In this document: positions 1 through 9,482 of the stretch, piece by piece
Layout: each line of letters starts with the position of its first letter
How positions within the stretch are numbered: the stretch's first letter is position 1
Assembly: GCA_021793215.1 (NCBI GenBank)
Contig: JAJYTE010000003.1
Coordinates: forward strand, 57,920-121,919
DNA length: 64,000 nucleotides
From: Bacillota bacterium
GTDB lineage: Bacteria; Bacillota; Sulfobacillia; JAJZYS01; JAJYTV01
Direction: 5' to 3'
Translations under genes and position numbers: made by a program
Notes under the pieces: generated by a model
The model's database searches: none
What the model was told of the DNA's origin: nothing
Seen by the model: the letters and a program-made list of their open reading frames with translations, nothing else

Positions 1-744
<744 letters not shown>

Positions 745-909
745 ATTTCCGGCGACCCCATGAAACCGGAAGCGACTGTCGAACGTTGTAGATGGATAGG
801 GAGACCACGGCGTGCGGCCCCACGCCGGGGGCCTTCCGTCCCACCCCCCAGACACAGCGCTGGCGGCGCGGGGAACGCTCCCCGGGCCGCCGGTCGCTGG
901 AAAAATCCT

Positions 910-939
910 GCATACGCAGAGCGGGGGCTAAGTATACTA
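910..939 (+). promoter_or_regulatory. Sigma-G-like promoter of spoVT
   Basis: GCATA at 910-914 and TATACTA at 933-939 are separated by 18 bases. This resembles the forespore sigma-G consensus (GHATR, about 18 bases, CATNHTA) with one mismatch in the -10 element. The site lies 35 bases before the spoVT start. B. subtilis spoVT is known to be sigma-G dependent; that this site is used is an inference. Confidence 0.5.
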
Positions 940-974
940 CGGTTGGCAAAACTACCGGCCGAGGGGGGAATAGC

Positions 975-1532
975 GTGAAGGCAACCGGAATTGTTCGCCG
1001 CATCGACGATCTCGGCCGGGTGGTTATCCCCAAGGAGATCCGGCGGACACTGCGCATCCGGGAAGGCGACCCGCTGGAGATCTTCGTCGATCGCGACGGA
1101 GAGGTAATCCTCAAGAAGTACTCGCCGATCGGAGAACTGGGCGAGTTCGCCAAGGAGTATGCGGACTCCCTGAGCGAGGCGGTAGGACACATCGCCGTCA
1201 TCGCGGACCGCGACGCAGTCATCGCCGTCGCCGGAGCACCGAAGAAGGAGCTCTTGAACAAGGCCGTGGGCTCACTCGTTGAGCGGTGCATGGAGGAGCG
1301 ACAGCTCTACATCGGACCGCGCAATGGGGAGAAGCCCAAGGGCGCGCTGATCGGTGACGAGGAGGAGGAAACCCGTTTCACGTCGATGGTGGTGGCGCCG
1401 ATCATCTCGGAAGGCGACCCGATCGGCGCGGTGATCCTCTGCACGAAGGAACCCGGAGTCCACATGGGCGACATCGAGCGCAAGCTCGCGGAGACCGCAG
1501 CGGGCTTCCTGGCGAAGCAGATGGAGCAGTAG
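975..1532 (+). CDS. spoVT: Stage V sporulation transcriptional regulator SpoVT
   Basis: SpoVT is an AbrB-family DNA-binding regulator acting in the forespore, where it tunes sigma-G-dependent genes including germination functions. The 185-residue product matches the family length of about 178. Residues 1-50 form the swapped-hairpin AbrB domain (KATGIVRRIDDLGRVVIPKE), and residues 55-185 form the GAF-like C-terminal sensor domain. The GTG at 975 was chosen because GAGGGGGG at 961-968 lies just upstream and the protein then begins at the conserved position. A longer in-frame extension from 792 has no such support. The neighbouring germination operon fits its regulon, though direct control is not shown. 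Confidence 0.96.
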   Translation: MKATGIVRRIDDLGRVVIPKEIRRTLRIREGDPLEIFVDRDGEVILKKYSPIGELGEFAKEYADSLSEAVGHIAVIADRDAVIAVAGAPKKELLNKAVGSLVERCMEERQLYIGPRNGEKPKGALIGDEEEETRFTSMVVAPIISEGDPIGAVILCTKEPGVHMGDIERKLAETAAGFLAKQMEQ

Positions 1533-1547
1533 CGCAGGAGTGCAAGA

Positions 1548-1584
1548 AAAGGGAGCCGCGCCGCAAGGCGGGGCTCCCTTTGAC
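1548..1584 (+). terminator. Intrinsic terminator after spoVT
   Basis: A hairpin with arms AAAGGGAGCC (1548-1557) and GGCTCCCTTT (1572-1581) follows the spoVT stop by 15 bases, and the loop contains further pairing. The T-run is short but overlaps the 3' arm. It separates spoVT from the germination operon. Confidence 0.75.
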
Positions 1585-1632
1585 TCTCTGCCGAGACAGA
1601 CGTGAACAGGAGCCACAGCCGACGGCGCATGG

Positions 1633-3120
1633 GTGCCAGGGCTCTGCCGCACCCTAAGCCGGCGGGAGGGGAGTGGCACGGACATCGGTTCCATCGAACG
1701 TCAGGGGCGACGCATCCAGGGTCTGATCTCCCGAATGCAGCATCGACTCGACCCCGCCGGCATCCGGCTGATGCGCCCCGGCGTGCTGGAACTCTCCGTG
1801 TCGCGACCGGACGGGGATCAGGTGAAGATCCTACAGTTGCCGGACCTCGTGGACGGTCAGCGCCTACAAACCGAGCTCGTATCCGCGCTCGCAGGATCGA
1901 CGACTCCTGTCCCAGCACTGCTCGCGCGAGCTGCGCGGGTGTATACGCCCGATGACGCGGATACACAGCTTCTGGCTGGCTCCGTCCTCGTGTTCCACGG
2001 CCGCCACGTCTACGCGCTGCAGCTGGGGAAGCTTCCGACGCGCTCGGTGCAGGAGCCGTCGACGGAGCGGGCGGTATTCGGTCCGAAAGACGCGTTCGTA
2101 GAGCCGATCGAGCAGAACATCGCCCTCGTGCGCAGCCACCTTCAGGCACCGAACCTTCACGTGAAGAGGCTCACCCTCGGATCCGTTGCCCCGACGCAGG
2201 TCGCGGTGCTCTTCGTGGAAGGCAGCACAGACTCCAGGGAGCTTGACGACCTCGTCACGCGCCTAGAGAGCTACCATCCACCCCGCGTCGGCTTCGTGAG
2301 CTCGCTCCTGCGGCCGATCTTCGGAGCGCTCTGGTCACCGTTCCTGCCGGCGGACTTCACCGAGCGTCCGTACCGGGCCGCGGACTTCCTCTTCCGCGGC
2401 CGCTTCGTCATCCTGGTCGACGGCTCGCCGTACGCACTGATGGTCCCGGTCACCTTCATGGAACTCTTCATGGATGAGGAGGAATACCTGCAGTCCACCT
2501 CAACGCGCTACTTCGTGCGCGCACTGCGCCTCCTCGCCTTCGCCATCGCGCTCCTTGGCCCCGGACTCTACATCGCGATCCTCACCGTGAATACGACGGT
2601 GATGCCGGGCCTTCTCGCGATCGCCGTCGCTTCGAACCGGCAATCCCTCGCGTTCCCGATCCTCACGGAGACCACCCTCATGTTGATCATCCTCGACATC
2701 ATGGCGGAGGCGACGACGGCGATGAAGGGCGTGCTGGGTCCCGCCATCTCGATCGTCGGCAGTCTGATCGTCGGCCAGGCCGCCGTGCGCGCGAACCTCG
2801 CAAGCAACCTCGGCGTGATCCTGCTGGCGCTGACGGCCCTCGCGACGTTCATCACGCCGCGCTACCAGGTCACGTACGCAGTGCGGGTGTGGAAGTACAT
2901 CTTCCTCCTCGTGAGCGGCGTCTTGGGTCTTGTGGGGTGGTCTGCAGGCATCATCTGGCTGACGGTCAACCTCTCGTCGAAACGAGAGCTCGGGGTCTCC
3001 TACCTCGCGCCGCTCGCGCCGTTCTTGCCGGGAGCATGGGACACCACCTCACCGGAGCAGCAGCGCGGCCTTGCCGGCGTTCCGTCCTACGTGCGGCGGC
3101 TCCCGCCGCGGCGTCGATGA
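1633..3120 (+). CDS. Spore germination receptor subunit A (GerA family)
   Basis: This is the A subunit of a GerA-type nutrient germinant receptor, located in the inner spore membrane. It has a soluble N-terminal region (about residues 1-230) followed by a membrane region with several helices (about 285-480), as in GerAA. The start is uncertain. GTG 1633 gives 495 residues but has no clear ribosome-binding site. A strong GGGAGGGGAG at 1663-1672 is followed in this frame only by non-standard codons. The 3' end overlaps the next gene as ATGA, so A and B subunits are translationally coupled. The tail lacks the usual basic Ger ending but is otherwise typical. Confidence 0.9.
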   Translation: MPGLCRTLSRREGSGTDIGSIERQGRRIQGLISRMQHRLDPAGIRLMRPGVLELSVSRPDGDQVKILQLPDLVDGQRLQTELVSALAGSTTPVPALLARAARVYTPDDADTQLLAGSVLVFHGRHVYALQLGKLPTRSVQEPSTERAVFGPKDAFVEPIEQNIALVRSHLQAPNLHVKRLTLGSVAPTQVAVLFVEGSTDSRELDDLVTRLESYHPPRVGFVSSLLRPIFGALWSPFLPADFTERPYRAADFLFRGRFVILVDGSPYALMVPVTFMELFMDEEEYLQSTSTRYFVRALRLLAFAIALLGPGLYIAILTVNTTVMPGLLAIAVASNRQSLAFPILTETTLMLIILDIMAEATTAMKGVLGPAISIVGSLIVGQAAVRANLASNLGVILLALTALATFITPRYQVTYAVRVWKYIFLLVSGVLGLVGWSAGIIWLTVNLSSKRELGVSYLAPLAPFLPGAWDTTSPEQQRGLAGVPSYVRRLPPRRR

Positions 3121-4181
3121 GCCGCTGGCGCCCCGCGATCGCCCCGTGGTCGATCGGCGGCATCTGTTTCATCGTCAGCGTCTGCATGACGCCCGTAAGC
3201 CTGGGGCGTCTGTTCCTCGAGTACGCGGGCTACGGGACGCTCCTCTGGATGCTCCTCTCGTACGCGACCTCGTTCCTCGGGACGTACATCACCCTCACGT
3301 TCATCTCCGTCCCGCTCGCTCCCTGGGCGGACGCGGCGCGGTCGTGGCTCAACTACCTGCGGGCGCCTTTCTTCCTCACGGGCGCTGCGGCGATGCTGCA
3401 CACCTGGGTCAACATCCTCGGCAGGACAGAACTTCCGAGCACGCCGCGCATCGTCGTCGCAGCGCTAACCGCCGCTCTCGCGCTCTACGCGATCCGTCTC
3501 GGGATCGAGAACGTCGGGCGGACGATCGGGGTGCTCGCCCTGCTCTCCATCGTACCGCTCTTCATCTTGATCATCGGCGCGTGGCAAAGCGTGGAACTGC
3601 GGCGGCTGATGCCGTACCCCTTCGGGACCGGGATCATCCCCTGGTTCTGGCCGACGATGCTCTTCGCACCGCGCGGATACGACATCCTGCCGATCTTCGC
3701 CCCACTTGCCAAGGGGGACGTGCGCAGGCCGGTCTACTGGGGCATGGCGCTCGCCGGGCTCTACCTCGTCGTGTCGATGGTCGAGCCGCAGCTCGTGTTC
3801 GGCCTCACGGTCGCAAGCCAGCTGCCAAGCCCATTCCTCAGCGTGGTGGAGACGATCACGTCCCTCTTCCTCCCCTTCCAGCGCATCGCCTTCCTCTCGA
3901 TCATCATCTGGCAGATGGTCGTCTTCTCGATCGTGACGGCCTACTCGACGGCCGGCATCGCAAGCCTCGGCATCCGCGTCTTCCCTCTGACCCCGTGGGC
4001 AGCGACCGTGCCCTGGCTCGTCGGGGTGGTGGCGATTTCGGTCGTCATCCTGCCGGAGGACATCTTCAGCGTCATCAAGAACGCCTGGTCCCTCTACGGG
4101 CTCTTCCTCTACTTCCTCGTACCGGCTGTGCTGCTCGCGCTCGGCCGCAGGCGCGCCGTGCGGCAGGCGGCGACGGCGTGA
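3117..4181 (+). CDS. Spore germination receptor subunit B (GerB, APC-type permease)
   Basis: This is the B subunit of the germinant receptor, a Spore_permease family member related to amino-acid transporters and thought to bind the germinant. The 354-residue protein consists of about ten hydrophobic helices with short loops, the normal size for the family. The ATG at 3117 overlaps the stop of the A subunit in an ATGA arrangement, which fixes the start. Longer readings of this frame run antisense-like through the A gene and are not supported. The 3' end overlaps the gerC start by GTGA. Which nutrient is sensed cannot be told from sequence. Confidence 0.92.
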   Translation: MSRWRPAIAPWSIGGICFIVSVCMTPVSLGRLFLEYAGYGTLLWMLLSYATSFLGTYITLTFISVPLAPWADAARSWLNYLRAPFFLTGAAAMLHTWVNILGRTELPSTPRIVVAALTAALALYAIRLGIENVGRTIGVLALLSIVPLFILIIGAWQSVELRRLMPYPFGTGIIPWFWPTMLFAPRGYDILPIFAPLAKGDVRRPVYWGMALAGLYLVVSMVEPQLVFGLTVASQLPSPFLSVVETITSLFLPFQRIAFLSIIIWQMVVFSIVTAYSTAGIASLGIRVFPLTPWAATVPWLVGVVAISVVILPEDIFSVIKNAWSLYGLFLYFLVPAVLLALGRRRAVRQAATA

Positions 4182-5248
4182 GGGCGCGCAGGGCGGCGCT
4201 CTTGTCGCTGCTGCTCGGCTGCGGGGTCCTGCTCTCCGGCTGCTGGGACGTGAAGGACATCAGCGATCGCACCCCGATCATGGCGATGGGCTTCGACTAC
4301 CTGCCGACCGGCAGGTGGCGTACAACCCTCTCCGAAGCTGTGCTCGCGCAGGGGGGATCGGCGTCCTACAGCGGCGCGATCCACTACGGCGACGGCCCAA
4401 CGCTCACCGAGGCGATCGAGGACCTGCGCACCCACCTCTCGCGCCGCTTCTACCTCGGCTCGACGAAAGTCTACGTGTTGGGAATGGGCGTGCTAAGAAG
4501 CCACTCCACGGAGGCCTTGCGCATGCTCCTGCAGCGCAAGGAGGTGGACCAGACGGGGTTCGTGCTCGGGACCCGCGGAACGGCGCAGGCGCTTCTCTCA
4601 CACCCTGACGGCGTGATGGGCCTCACGGGCGTGCGACTCCTGAAGGAGTTCGAGTCCGAGCAGGAGTCTCGCGACGGGCACATCAAGGAGCCGATCTGGA
4701 AGGCGGTCTGGGGAGTGCTCGACACGAGCGACACGCTGCGCATCTCGACGTTCGACGAACTCCCGGAGACGAGCGTCAAGGCGACGGGCACTGCGCTCAT
4801 CTACAATGGCACGCTTCGGACGATCCTCGACCGCGAGGAGAGCGTGACGCTGCGCTGGCTCCTCAACCTCCGCGGCCGCAATGTCCTTCCCCTGGACCGT
4901 CCGTTCGGCGGGTACGAACTCAAGACGACGACCGTGCACTCCTCCACGCGCTACGACGGGAAGGCAAGGCACGTCTCGGTCCACATCGCGGCGAACCTCG
5001 AAGTGTACACCGCGCCCTCCATGATGTTGCCGGCTGACCTCGACCAGCAGCTCTCGCAGGCAGCCGCCGAGACGATGGTCCGCCGCATCACCGCCCTCAC
5101 CGAGAAGATGAAGGCGGCGGACGCGGACGGTGCGCTCTGGCGCAGCGTCGCCATGGAGGCGGGCTACTTCGACTTCGACCTCAAGCGGACCTCGGTCTCC
5201 GTGACGGTCACGACGCGCGTCTCTCCCCAATTCTCACCGAGCGTATAG
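4178..5248 (+). CDS. Spore germination receptor subunit C (GerC lipoprotein)
   Basis: This is the C subunit of the receptor, a lipoprotein anchored to the outer face of the spore inner membrane. It has 356 residues. The signal sequence ends in a clear lipobox, LLSGC, near residue 22, followed by WDVKDISDR, the usual GerC start of the mature protein. The GTG at 4178 overlaps the gerB stop by GTGA, so all three subunits are coupled in the order A-B-C. The operon ends here; a weak GC hairpin at 5270-5299 follows but lacks a T-run. Confidence 0.94.
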   Translation: MRARRAALLSLLLGCGVLLSGCWDVKDISDRTPIMAMGFDYLPTGRWRTTLSEAVLAQGGSASYSGAIHYGDGPTLTEAIEDLRTHLSRRFYLGSTKVYVLGMGVLRSHSTEALRMLLQRKEVDQTGFVLGTRGTAQALLSHPDGVMGLTGVRLLKEFESEQESRDGHIKEPIWKAVWGVLDTSDTLRISTFDELPETSVKATGTALIYNGTLRTILDREESVTLRWLLNLRGRNVLPLDRPFGGYELKTTTVHSSTRYDGKARHVSVHIAANLEVYTAPSMMLPADLDQQLSQAAAETMVRRITALTEKMKAADADGALWRSVAMEAGYFDFDLKRTSVSVTVTTRVSPQFSPSV

Positions 5249-5310
5249 TGCGCAATTGCCTAAGGAACGGGAGCGGCAGCCCAGGCGGGCGGCCGCTCCG
5301 CGCTTGCCGT

Positions 5311-6918
5311 CTACGCGTCCTTCTTGGCCCACTCCATCTGCCGCAGCTCGACGCGGCGGATCTTGCCGCTCGTCGTCTTCGGCAGAGACTCCACGAACTC
5401 GATCTCGCGCGGGTACTTGTAGGGTGCCGTCACCCGCTTGCAGTGGTCCTGCAGATCCTTCGCAAGCTCTTTGCTCGGCGCGATCCCCGGGCGCAGGGTG
5501 ATGAACGCCTTGACGATCTCGCCGCGGTCCGGGTCCGGCGACGCGACGACCGCCGCCTCGAGCACGGCCGGGTGCTCGACGAGCGCGCTCTCCACTTCGA
5601 ACGGCCCGATGCGGTAGCCCGACGAGATGATGATGTCGTCGGCGCGCCCGACGAACCAGAAGTAGCCGGCGTCGTCCCGGTAGGCGCGGTCACCGGTGAC
5701 GTAGTAGGCGCCGCGGCGCGTCTTTCGGGTCGCCTCCTCCGCCCCCCAGTAGCCGGCGAAGATCGAGGGGGCGTCATCCCGCACGGCCACGTCGCCCACC
5801 TCGCCCGGCGGCTGCTCCGTGCCGTCCTCTCCGAGGACGCGGACGTCGTGCCCCGGTGTCGGGAGACCCATGGATCCCGGTCGCACCGGGAGCTCTGGAT
5901 GGTTCGCCACGATGCAGACGGTCTCGGTCTGCCCGTAGCCGTCGCGGACCGTGATGCCGGTCGCCTCCTGGAAGAGGCGGATCACCTCCGGGTTCAGCGG
6001 CTCCCCGGCGGCGACGGCGGTGCGCAGGTTGGGCATCGGGTAGCGCGAGAGGTCCTCCTTGACCATCAGGCGGAACTCCGTCGGCGGGGCGCAGAGCGCC
6101 GTGATCGGCTGGCTTTTGAGGATCTCCAGGTGGCGCTGCGCCTCGAAGCGGCCGCCGTACATGAACGTAGGCACGCCGAGTTCCCATGGTCCGAATAGGA
6201 CTGACCAAGCCGCCTTGGCCCAGCCGGTTGCGGAGGTCGACCAGAAGAGGTCGCTCTCGTCGAGCCCGATCCAGTAGCGCGCCGTGACGCGGTGGCCGAT
6301 CGGGTAGCGATGCAGGTGCATCACTGCCTTCGGCTCGCCCGTGGTGCCGGAGGTGTAGTAGCAGAGCGCCGGCTCGTCGCTGCGCGTTTGCACGGCGGGC
6401 GAACCGCCCGGCGCCGCCGCCATCGCCGCGGAGAGGTCCATGAAGCCCTCGCGCGCGGACGTCGCGAAGAGGTGCCTTAGGTGCGGGGCGCGCTCCACGA
6501 TCGCCAGGGCGACCGCGGAGAGTTCTGGCGTCGTGATGATCGCGGTGGCTTTCGAGTGGTTCGCGCGGTAGAGGAGATCGCGCTCGCGCAGCATCTCGGA
6601 GCAGGGGATGGCGATCGCGCCGATCTTCAGAACGCCGACCATCGCCTGGTGCCAGATCGGGAGCTTCGGCAGCACCAGGAGAACGCTGTCCCCCCGGCGC
6701 ACGCCGGCTGCGAGCAGCGCGTGCCCCAAGCGATCCGACGCCTCGGCCATCTCGCGGAACGTGTAGTCGCGCACGTCGCCATCCTGGGACATGTAGCGCA
6801 GCGCGAGCCGACCGGGGTCCTCGGCGAGTCGGTCGACGACATCGGTGCCGAAGTTGTAGAATTCGGGGATTTCCCATCGGAACGAAGTGAAGTCCTGCGC
6901 GTAGTCTGCCACGGCCAT
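5311..6918 (-). CDS. AMP-forming acyl-CoA synthetase (MACS/acetyl-CoA synthetase-like)
   Basis: This ANL-superfamily ligase activates a carboxylic acid with ATP and CoA. Its 535 residues include the P-loop-like YYTSGTTGEPKA (about residue 185), the GDRAYRDDAGYF hinge region and the C-terminal PKTTSGKIRR with the catalytic lysine near residue 520. The ATG at 6918 is preceded by GGGAGGGAA; the longer frame to 7026 has no ribosome-binding site. The gene is divergent from the phenylacetate/acyl-CoA block, sharing a 150-base promoter region, so it may supply the same pathway. Substrate is unknown: medium-chain, benzoate-like and short-chain acids are all possible. Confidence 0.88.
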   Translation of the reverse strand: MAVADYAQDFTSFRWEIPEFYNFGTDVVDRLAEDPGRLALRYMSQDGDVRDYTFREMAEASDRLGHALLAAGVRRGDSVLLVLPKLPIWHQAMVGVLKIGAIAIPCSEMLRERDLLYRANHSKATAIITTPELSAVALAIVERAPHLRHLFATSAREGFMDLSAAMAAAPGGSPAVQTRSDEPALCYYTSGTTGEPKAVMHLHRYPIGHRVTARYWIGLDESDLFWSTSATGWAKAAWSVLFGPWELGVPTFMYGGRFEAQRHLEILKSQPITALCAPPTEFRLMVKEDLSRYPMPNLRTAVAAGEPLNPEVIRLFQEATGITVRDGYGQTETVCIVANHPELPVRPGSMGLPTPGHDVRVLGEDGTEQPPGEVGDVAVRDDAPSIFAGYWGAEEATRKTRRGAYYVTGDRAYRDDAGYFWFVGRADDIIISSGYRIGPFEVESALVEHPAVLEAAVVASPDPDRGEIVKAFITLRPGIAPSKELAKDLQDHCKRVTAPYKYPREIEFVESLPKTTSGKIRRVELRQMEWAKKDA

Positions 6919-6980
6919 TTCCCTCCCAGTTTCAGGATGCAAGATGGGGAGGGATTCAAGGCGCAACGGACGATCCCTGC

Positions 6981-7029
6981 GGGCCCGCGGGCCCATTCGT
7001 TGACATGGTTCGCCCGGCCCGCGCAAGAT
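6981..7029 (+). promoter_or_regulatory. Promoter and GC palindrome upstream of paaK
   Basis: TTGACA at 7000-7005 and CAAGAT at 7024-7029 (18-base spacer) form a plausible sigma-A promoter. Its start point near 7036 would fall downstream of the ATG at 7028 and upstream of the GTG at 7070. A perfect palindrome, GGGCCCGCGGGCCC, at 6981-6994 abuts the -35 and could be an operator, although such GC strings can also arise by composition. Confidence 0.4.
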
Positions 7030-7069
7030 GAGTCTGGTACCGTGGTGGTACTTTGAAAGGGGTGGAGCA

Positions 7070-8377
7070 GTGGTACTCTCCCCACAGGAACAGCTGGATC
7101 GGCCTACCCTGCAGGCCTTGCAGAGGGAGCGCCTCGGTTGGACGGTACGCCATGCCTACGACCACGTCCCGTTCTACCGCGGGCTCTTGGACGGGGCCGG
7201 CGTGGACCCGCTTGCCGAGACTCTTCCCGAGGACCTCGCGTCGCTGCCGTTTACGCGCAAGGGGGATCTCCGCGACCAGTACCCCTTTGGGCTGTTCGCC
7301 GTCCCGAGGTCGGATGTGCTGCGGGTCCACGCATCCTCCGGCACGCGCGGCAAGCCGACGGTCGTTGGCTACACGCGCGGCGACCTCGAGGTCTGGGCGG
7401 AGTGCTGCGCGCGCTCCCTGGCGCTCGCGGGTGCGCAGCCGGGGGACCTTTTGCACAACGCCTACGGCTACGGCCTCTTCACCGGAGGCCTCGGCCTGCA
7501 CCAGGGGGCGGAGCGACTCGGACTCACCGTCGTTCCCGCATCGGGCGGCGCGACGCAGCGCCAGGTGCAGCTTCTCGCGGATTTCCAGGCCGACGGCATC
7601 GCCTGCACGCCGAGCTACCTGCTGAACATCGCCGACGCGATCGACGCGTCGGGATTGCCGCGCTCTGCGTTCAGGCTGCGCTACGCCGTGCTGGGCGCCG
7701 AGCCCTGGACCGAGTCGATGCGCCGGCAGATCGAGCAGCGCCTCGGCGTCGACGCGATCGACATCTACGGTCTCTCCGAGGTGATCGGGCCAGGCGTGGG
7801 GTGCGAGTGCCGCGAGGAGAAGGACGGTCTGCACCTGATGGAGGACCACTTCCTCGTAGAGGTCGTCGATCCGGAGACGGGGGAGGTCCTTGAGGACGGG
7901 ACGGTCGGCGAGCTCGTGTTCACGAGCCTCACCAAGGAGGCGTTCCCGATCCTGCGCTACCGCTCGGGCGACCTCGCGTCGATCGACCGCAGGCCGTGCT
8001 CGTGCGGCCGTACGACGGCCCGCATGTCGCGGATCAAGGGACGAACGGACGACATGCTGATCATTCGCGGCGTCAACGTCTTCCCGTCGGAGATCGAGGC
8101 GGTGCTCCTGCGTCAGCCAGACATCGCGCCGCACTACGAGGTCGTTATCTATCGCGCCCGCAACCTCGACGTGCTGGAGGTGCGGGCGGAGCTGACGACG
8201 GAGTTCGTGCAGCGCCACCGCGTCGACTCCGAGTTCGCGAGGCTGCTCGCGTCCCGGGCGGCCGAGGCGATCCGGGGCGAGATCGGCGTCGCGGTGGAGG
8301 TGCAGCTGATGGCACCCCACAGCGTGCCGCGCAGCGAGGGCAAGGCGAGGCGGGTGCAGGATCTGCGCAACGCGTGA
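7070..8377 (+). CDS. paaK: Phenylacetate-CoA ligase
   Basis: PaaK converts phenylacetate, ATP and CoA to phenylacetyl-CoA, the entry step of aerobic phenylacetate breakdown. The 435-residue product has the adenylate-forming motif SSGTRGKPT (about residue 90), YGLSEVIGPG (about 232) and the conserved Cys-rich segment RPCSCGRTTARM seen in this family. I prefer GTG 7070, preceded by AAAGGGG with normal spacing and consistent with the predicted promoter. ATG 7028 would add 14 residues but has no ribosome-binding site. It heads a seven-gene acyl-CoA cluster. No ring epoxidase (PaaABCDE) is in the window, so the true substrate might be another aryl acid. Confidence 0.9.
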   Translation: MVLSPQEQLDRPTLQALQRERLGWTVRHAYDHVPFYRGLLDGAGVDPLAETLPEDLASLPFTRKGDLRDQYPFGLFAVPRSDVLRVHASSGTRGKPTVVGYTRGDLEVWAECCARSLALAGAQPGDLLHNAYGYGLFTGGLGLHQGAERLGLTVVPASGGATQRQVQLLADFQADGIACTPSYLLNIADAIDASGLPRSAFRLRYAVLGAEPWTESMRRQIEQRLGVDAIDIYGLSEVIGPGVGCECREEKDGLHLMEDHFLVEVVDPETGEVLEDGTVGELVFTSLTKEAFPILRYRSGDLASIDRRPCSCGRTTARMSRIKGRTDDMLIIRGVNVFPSEIEAVLLRQPDIAPHYEVVIYRARNLDVLEVRAELTTEFVQRHRVDSEFARLLASRAAEAIRGEIGVAVEVQLMAPHSVPRSEGKARRVQDLRNA

Positions 8378-8393
8378 GACGGGAGGCGCCGAC

Positions 8394-8693
8394 ATGGTCC
8401 AGTTGATCGCGCTCTACCGGAAGCCGCCGGATCCAGAGGACTTCCTGCGGCGGTACCGCGGCGAGCATCTGCCGCTCGCGCGCCAGATGCCCGGGCTTCT
8501 GAAGATCGAAGCCGGTCTCCTCGAGGGGGTCGGCTCGGATGCGCCCTACTGGTACATGGCGACCCTTTCGTTCGCGGATCGCGCGAGCCTGGAGGAGAGC
8601 CAGCGCGCTGACGTCAGCCGCCAGGCGGCGAGGGTACTCTTCTCGTTCGCCAAGGGTCTCGTGGACTTCACCGTGCGGGAAGTGGAGGAGTGA
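8394..8693 (+). CDS. EthD-domain protein
   Basis: This is a 99-residue ferredoxin-like-fold protein of the EthD family (dimeric alpha-beta barrel). It starts MVQLIALYRKPPDPEDF and contains the conserved HLPLARQMPGL stretch. Members occur beside degradation pathways for ethers, aromatics and alkylated rings and may act as small isomerases or accessory proteins. It lies 16 bases after paaK and its stop overlaps the next start (GTGA), so it belongs to the operon. Exact role unknown. Confidence 0.8.
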   Translation: MVQLIALYRKPPDPEDFLRRYRGEHLPLARQMPGLLKIEAGLLEGVGSDAPYWYMATLSFADRASLEESQRADVSRQAARVLFSFAKGLVDFTVREVEE

Positions 8694-9478
8694 CGACTAC
8701 GCAAGATCCAGAGCAGCAGGTGCTGGTACACCGCGCGCCGCCCGTCGCGACGGTGACGCTGAACCGGCCGGACGTGCTGAACGCCCTCTCCCGGCCGTTG
8801 ATGGACGAACTGGCGCAGCGGGTCGCGGAGCTCGACGCGGATGATGATGTTCTGGCGATCGTCGTCACGGGCAGCGGGCGGGCGTTCGCAGCCGGTGCCG
8901 ACATCGCCGAGATGGCCGGCGCGGGCGCGGCCGAGATGCTGGAGGGTGACCGGTTCGCAGCCTGGCAGCGCCTGCGTGGGACCAAAAAGCCCCTGATCGC
9001 CGCGGTTTCGGGCTACGCGCTCGGCGGCGGCTGCGAACTCGCGATGCTCTGCGACATGATCATCGCGGGGGAGGATGCGCGCTTCGGACAGCCCGAGGTG
9101 CGCATCGGCGTGATGCCCGGTGCGGGCGGGACGCAGCTTCTGACCCGCGCACTCGGGAAGTGGCAGGCGATGGAACTCGTCCTGACGGGGCGGATGCTCT
9201 CGGCTCGCGAGATGTACGAGCGCGGGCTCGTCACGCGCGTCGTGCCGCAGGGGCTGCACCTGCACGAAGCGCTGCGGCTCGCGGCGGAGATCGCGAAGCA
9301 GCCGCCTGTCGCCGTACGCCTGGCGAAGGAGGCAGTGCAGAAGGCATTTCTTGGTACGCTCGAGGAGGGACTGCCGCTCGAGCGCAAGAACTTCTACCTG
9401 CTGTTCGCGACGGAGGATCAGACTGAGGGCATGCGCGCCTTCCTGGAAAAGCGCGCGCCCGTGTGGCGGGGGAAGTGA
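8690..9478 (+). CDS. Enoyl-CoA hydratase (PaaF-like)
   Basis: This crotonase-fold hydratase adds water across the double bond of enoyl-CoA intermediates. The 262-residue protein keeps the oxyanion-hole segments FAAGADI and GYALGGGCEL. It also keeps both catalytic glutamates of classical hydratases: Glu136 in FGQPEVRIG and Glu162 in AMELVLTG. The GTG start overlaps the EthD stop. By position and sequence it corresponds to PaaF (2,3-dehydroadipyl-CoA hydratase) in phenylacetate operons, but a general beta-oxidation role is equally possible. Confidence 0.9.
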   Translation: MTTTQDPEQQVLVHRAPPVATVTLNRPDVLNALSRPLMDELAQRVAELDADDDVLAIVVTGSGRAFAAGADIAEMAGAGAAEMLEGDRFAAWQRLRGTKKPLIAAVSGYALGGGCELAMLCDMIIAGEDARFGQPEVRIGVMPGAGGTQLLTRALGKWQAMELVLTGRMLSAREMYERGLVTRVVPQGLHLHEALRLAAEIAKQPPVAVRLAKEAVQKAFLGTLEEGLPLERKNFYLLFATEDQTEGMRAFLEKRAPVWRGK

Positions 9479-9482
9479 CGAG

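Noticed and set aside
5270-5299. GC hairpin after gerC as a terminator
   Set aside because: The seven-base stem lacks a T-run and lies between genes whose stops already converge; too weak to list.
6956-8395. A 479-codon - strand frame opposite paaK
   Set aside because: Arg/Asp-rich shadow of paaK; no motif and conflicts with the paaK promoter.
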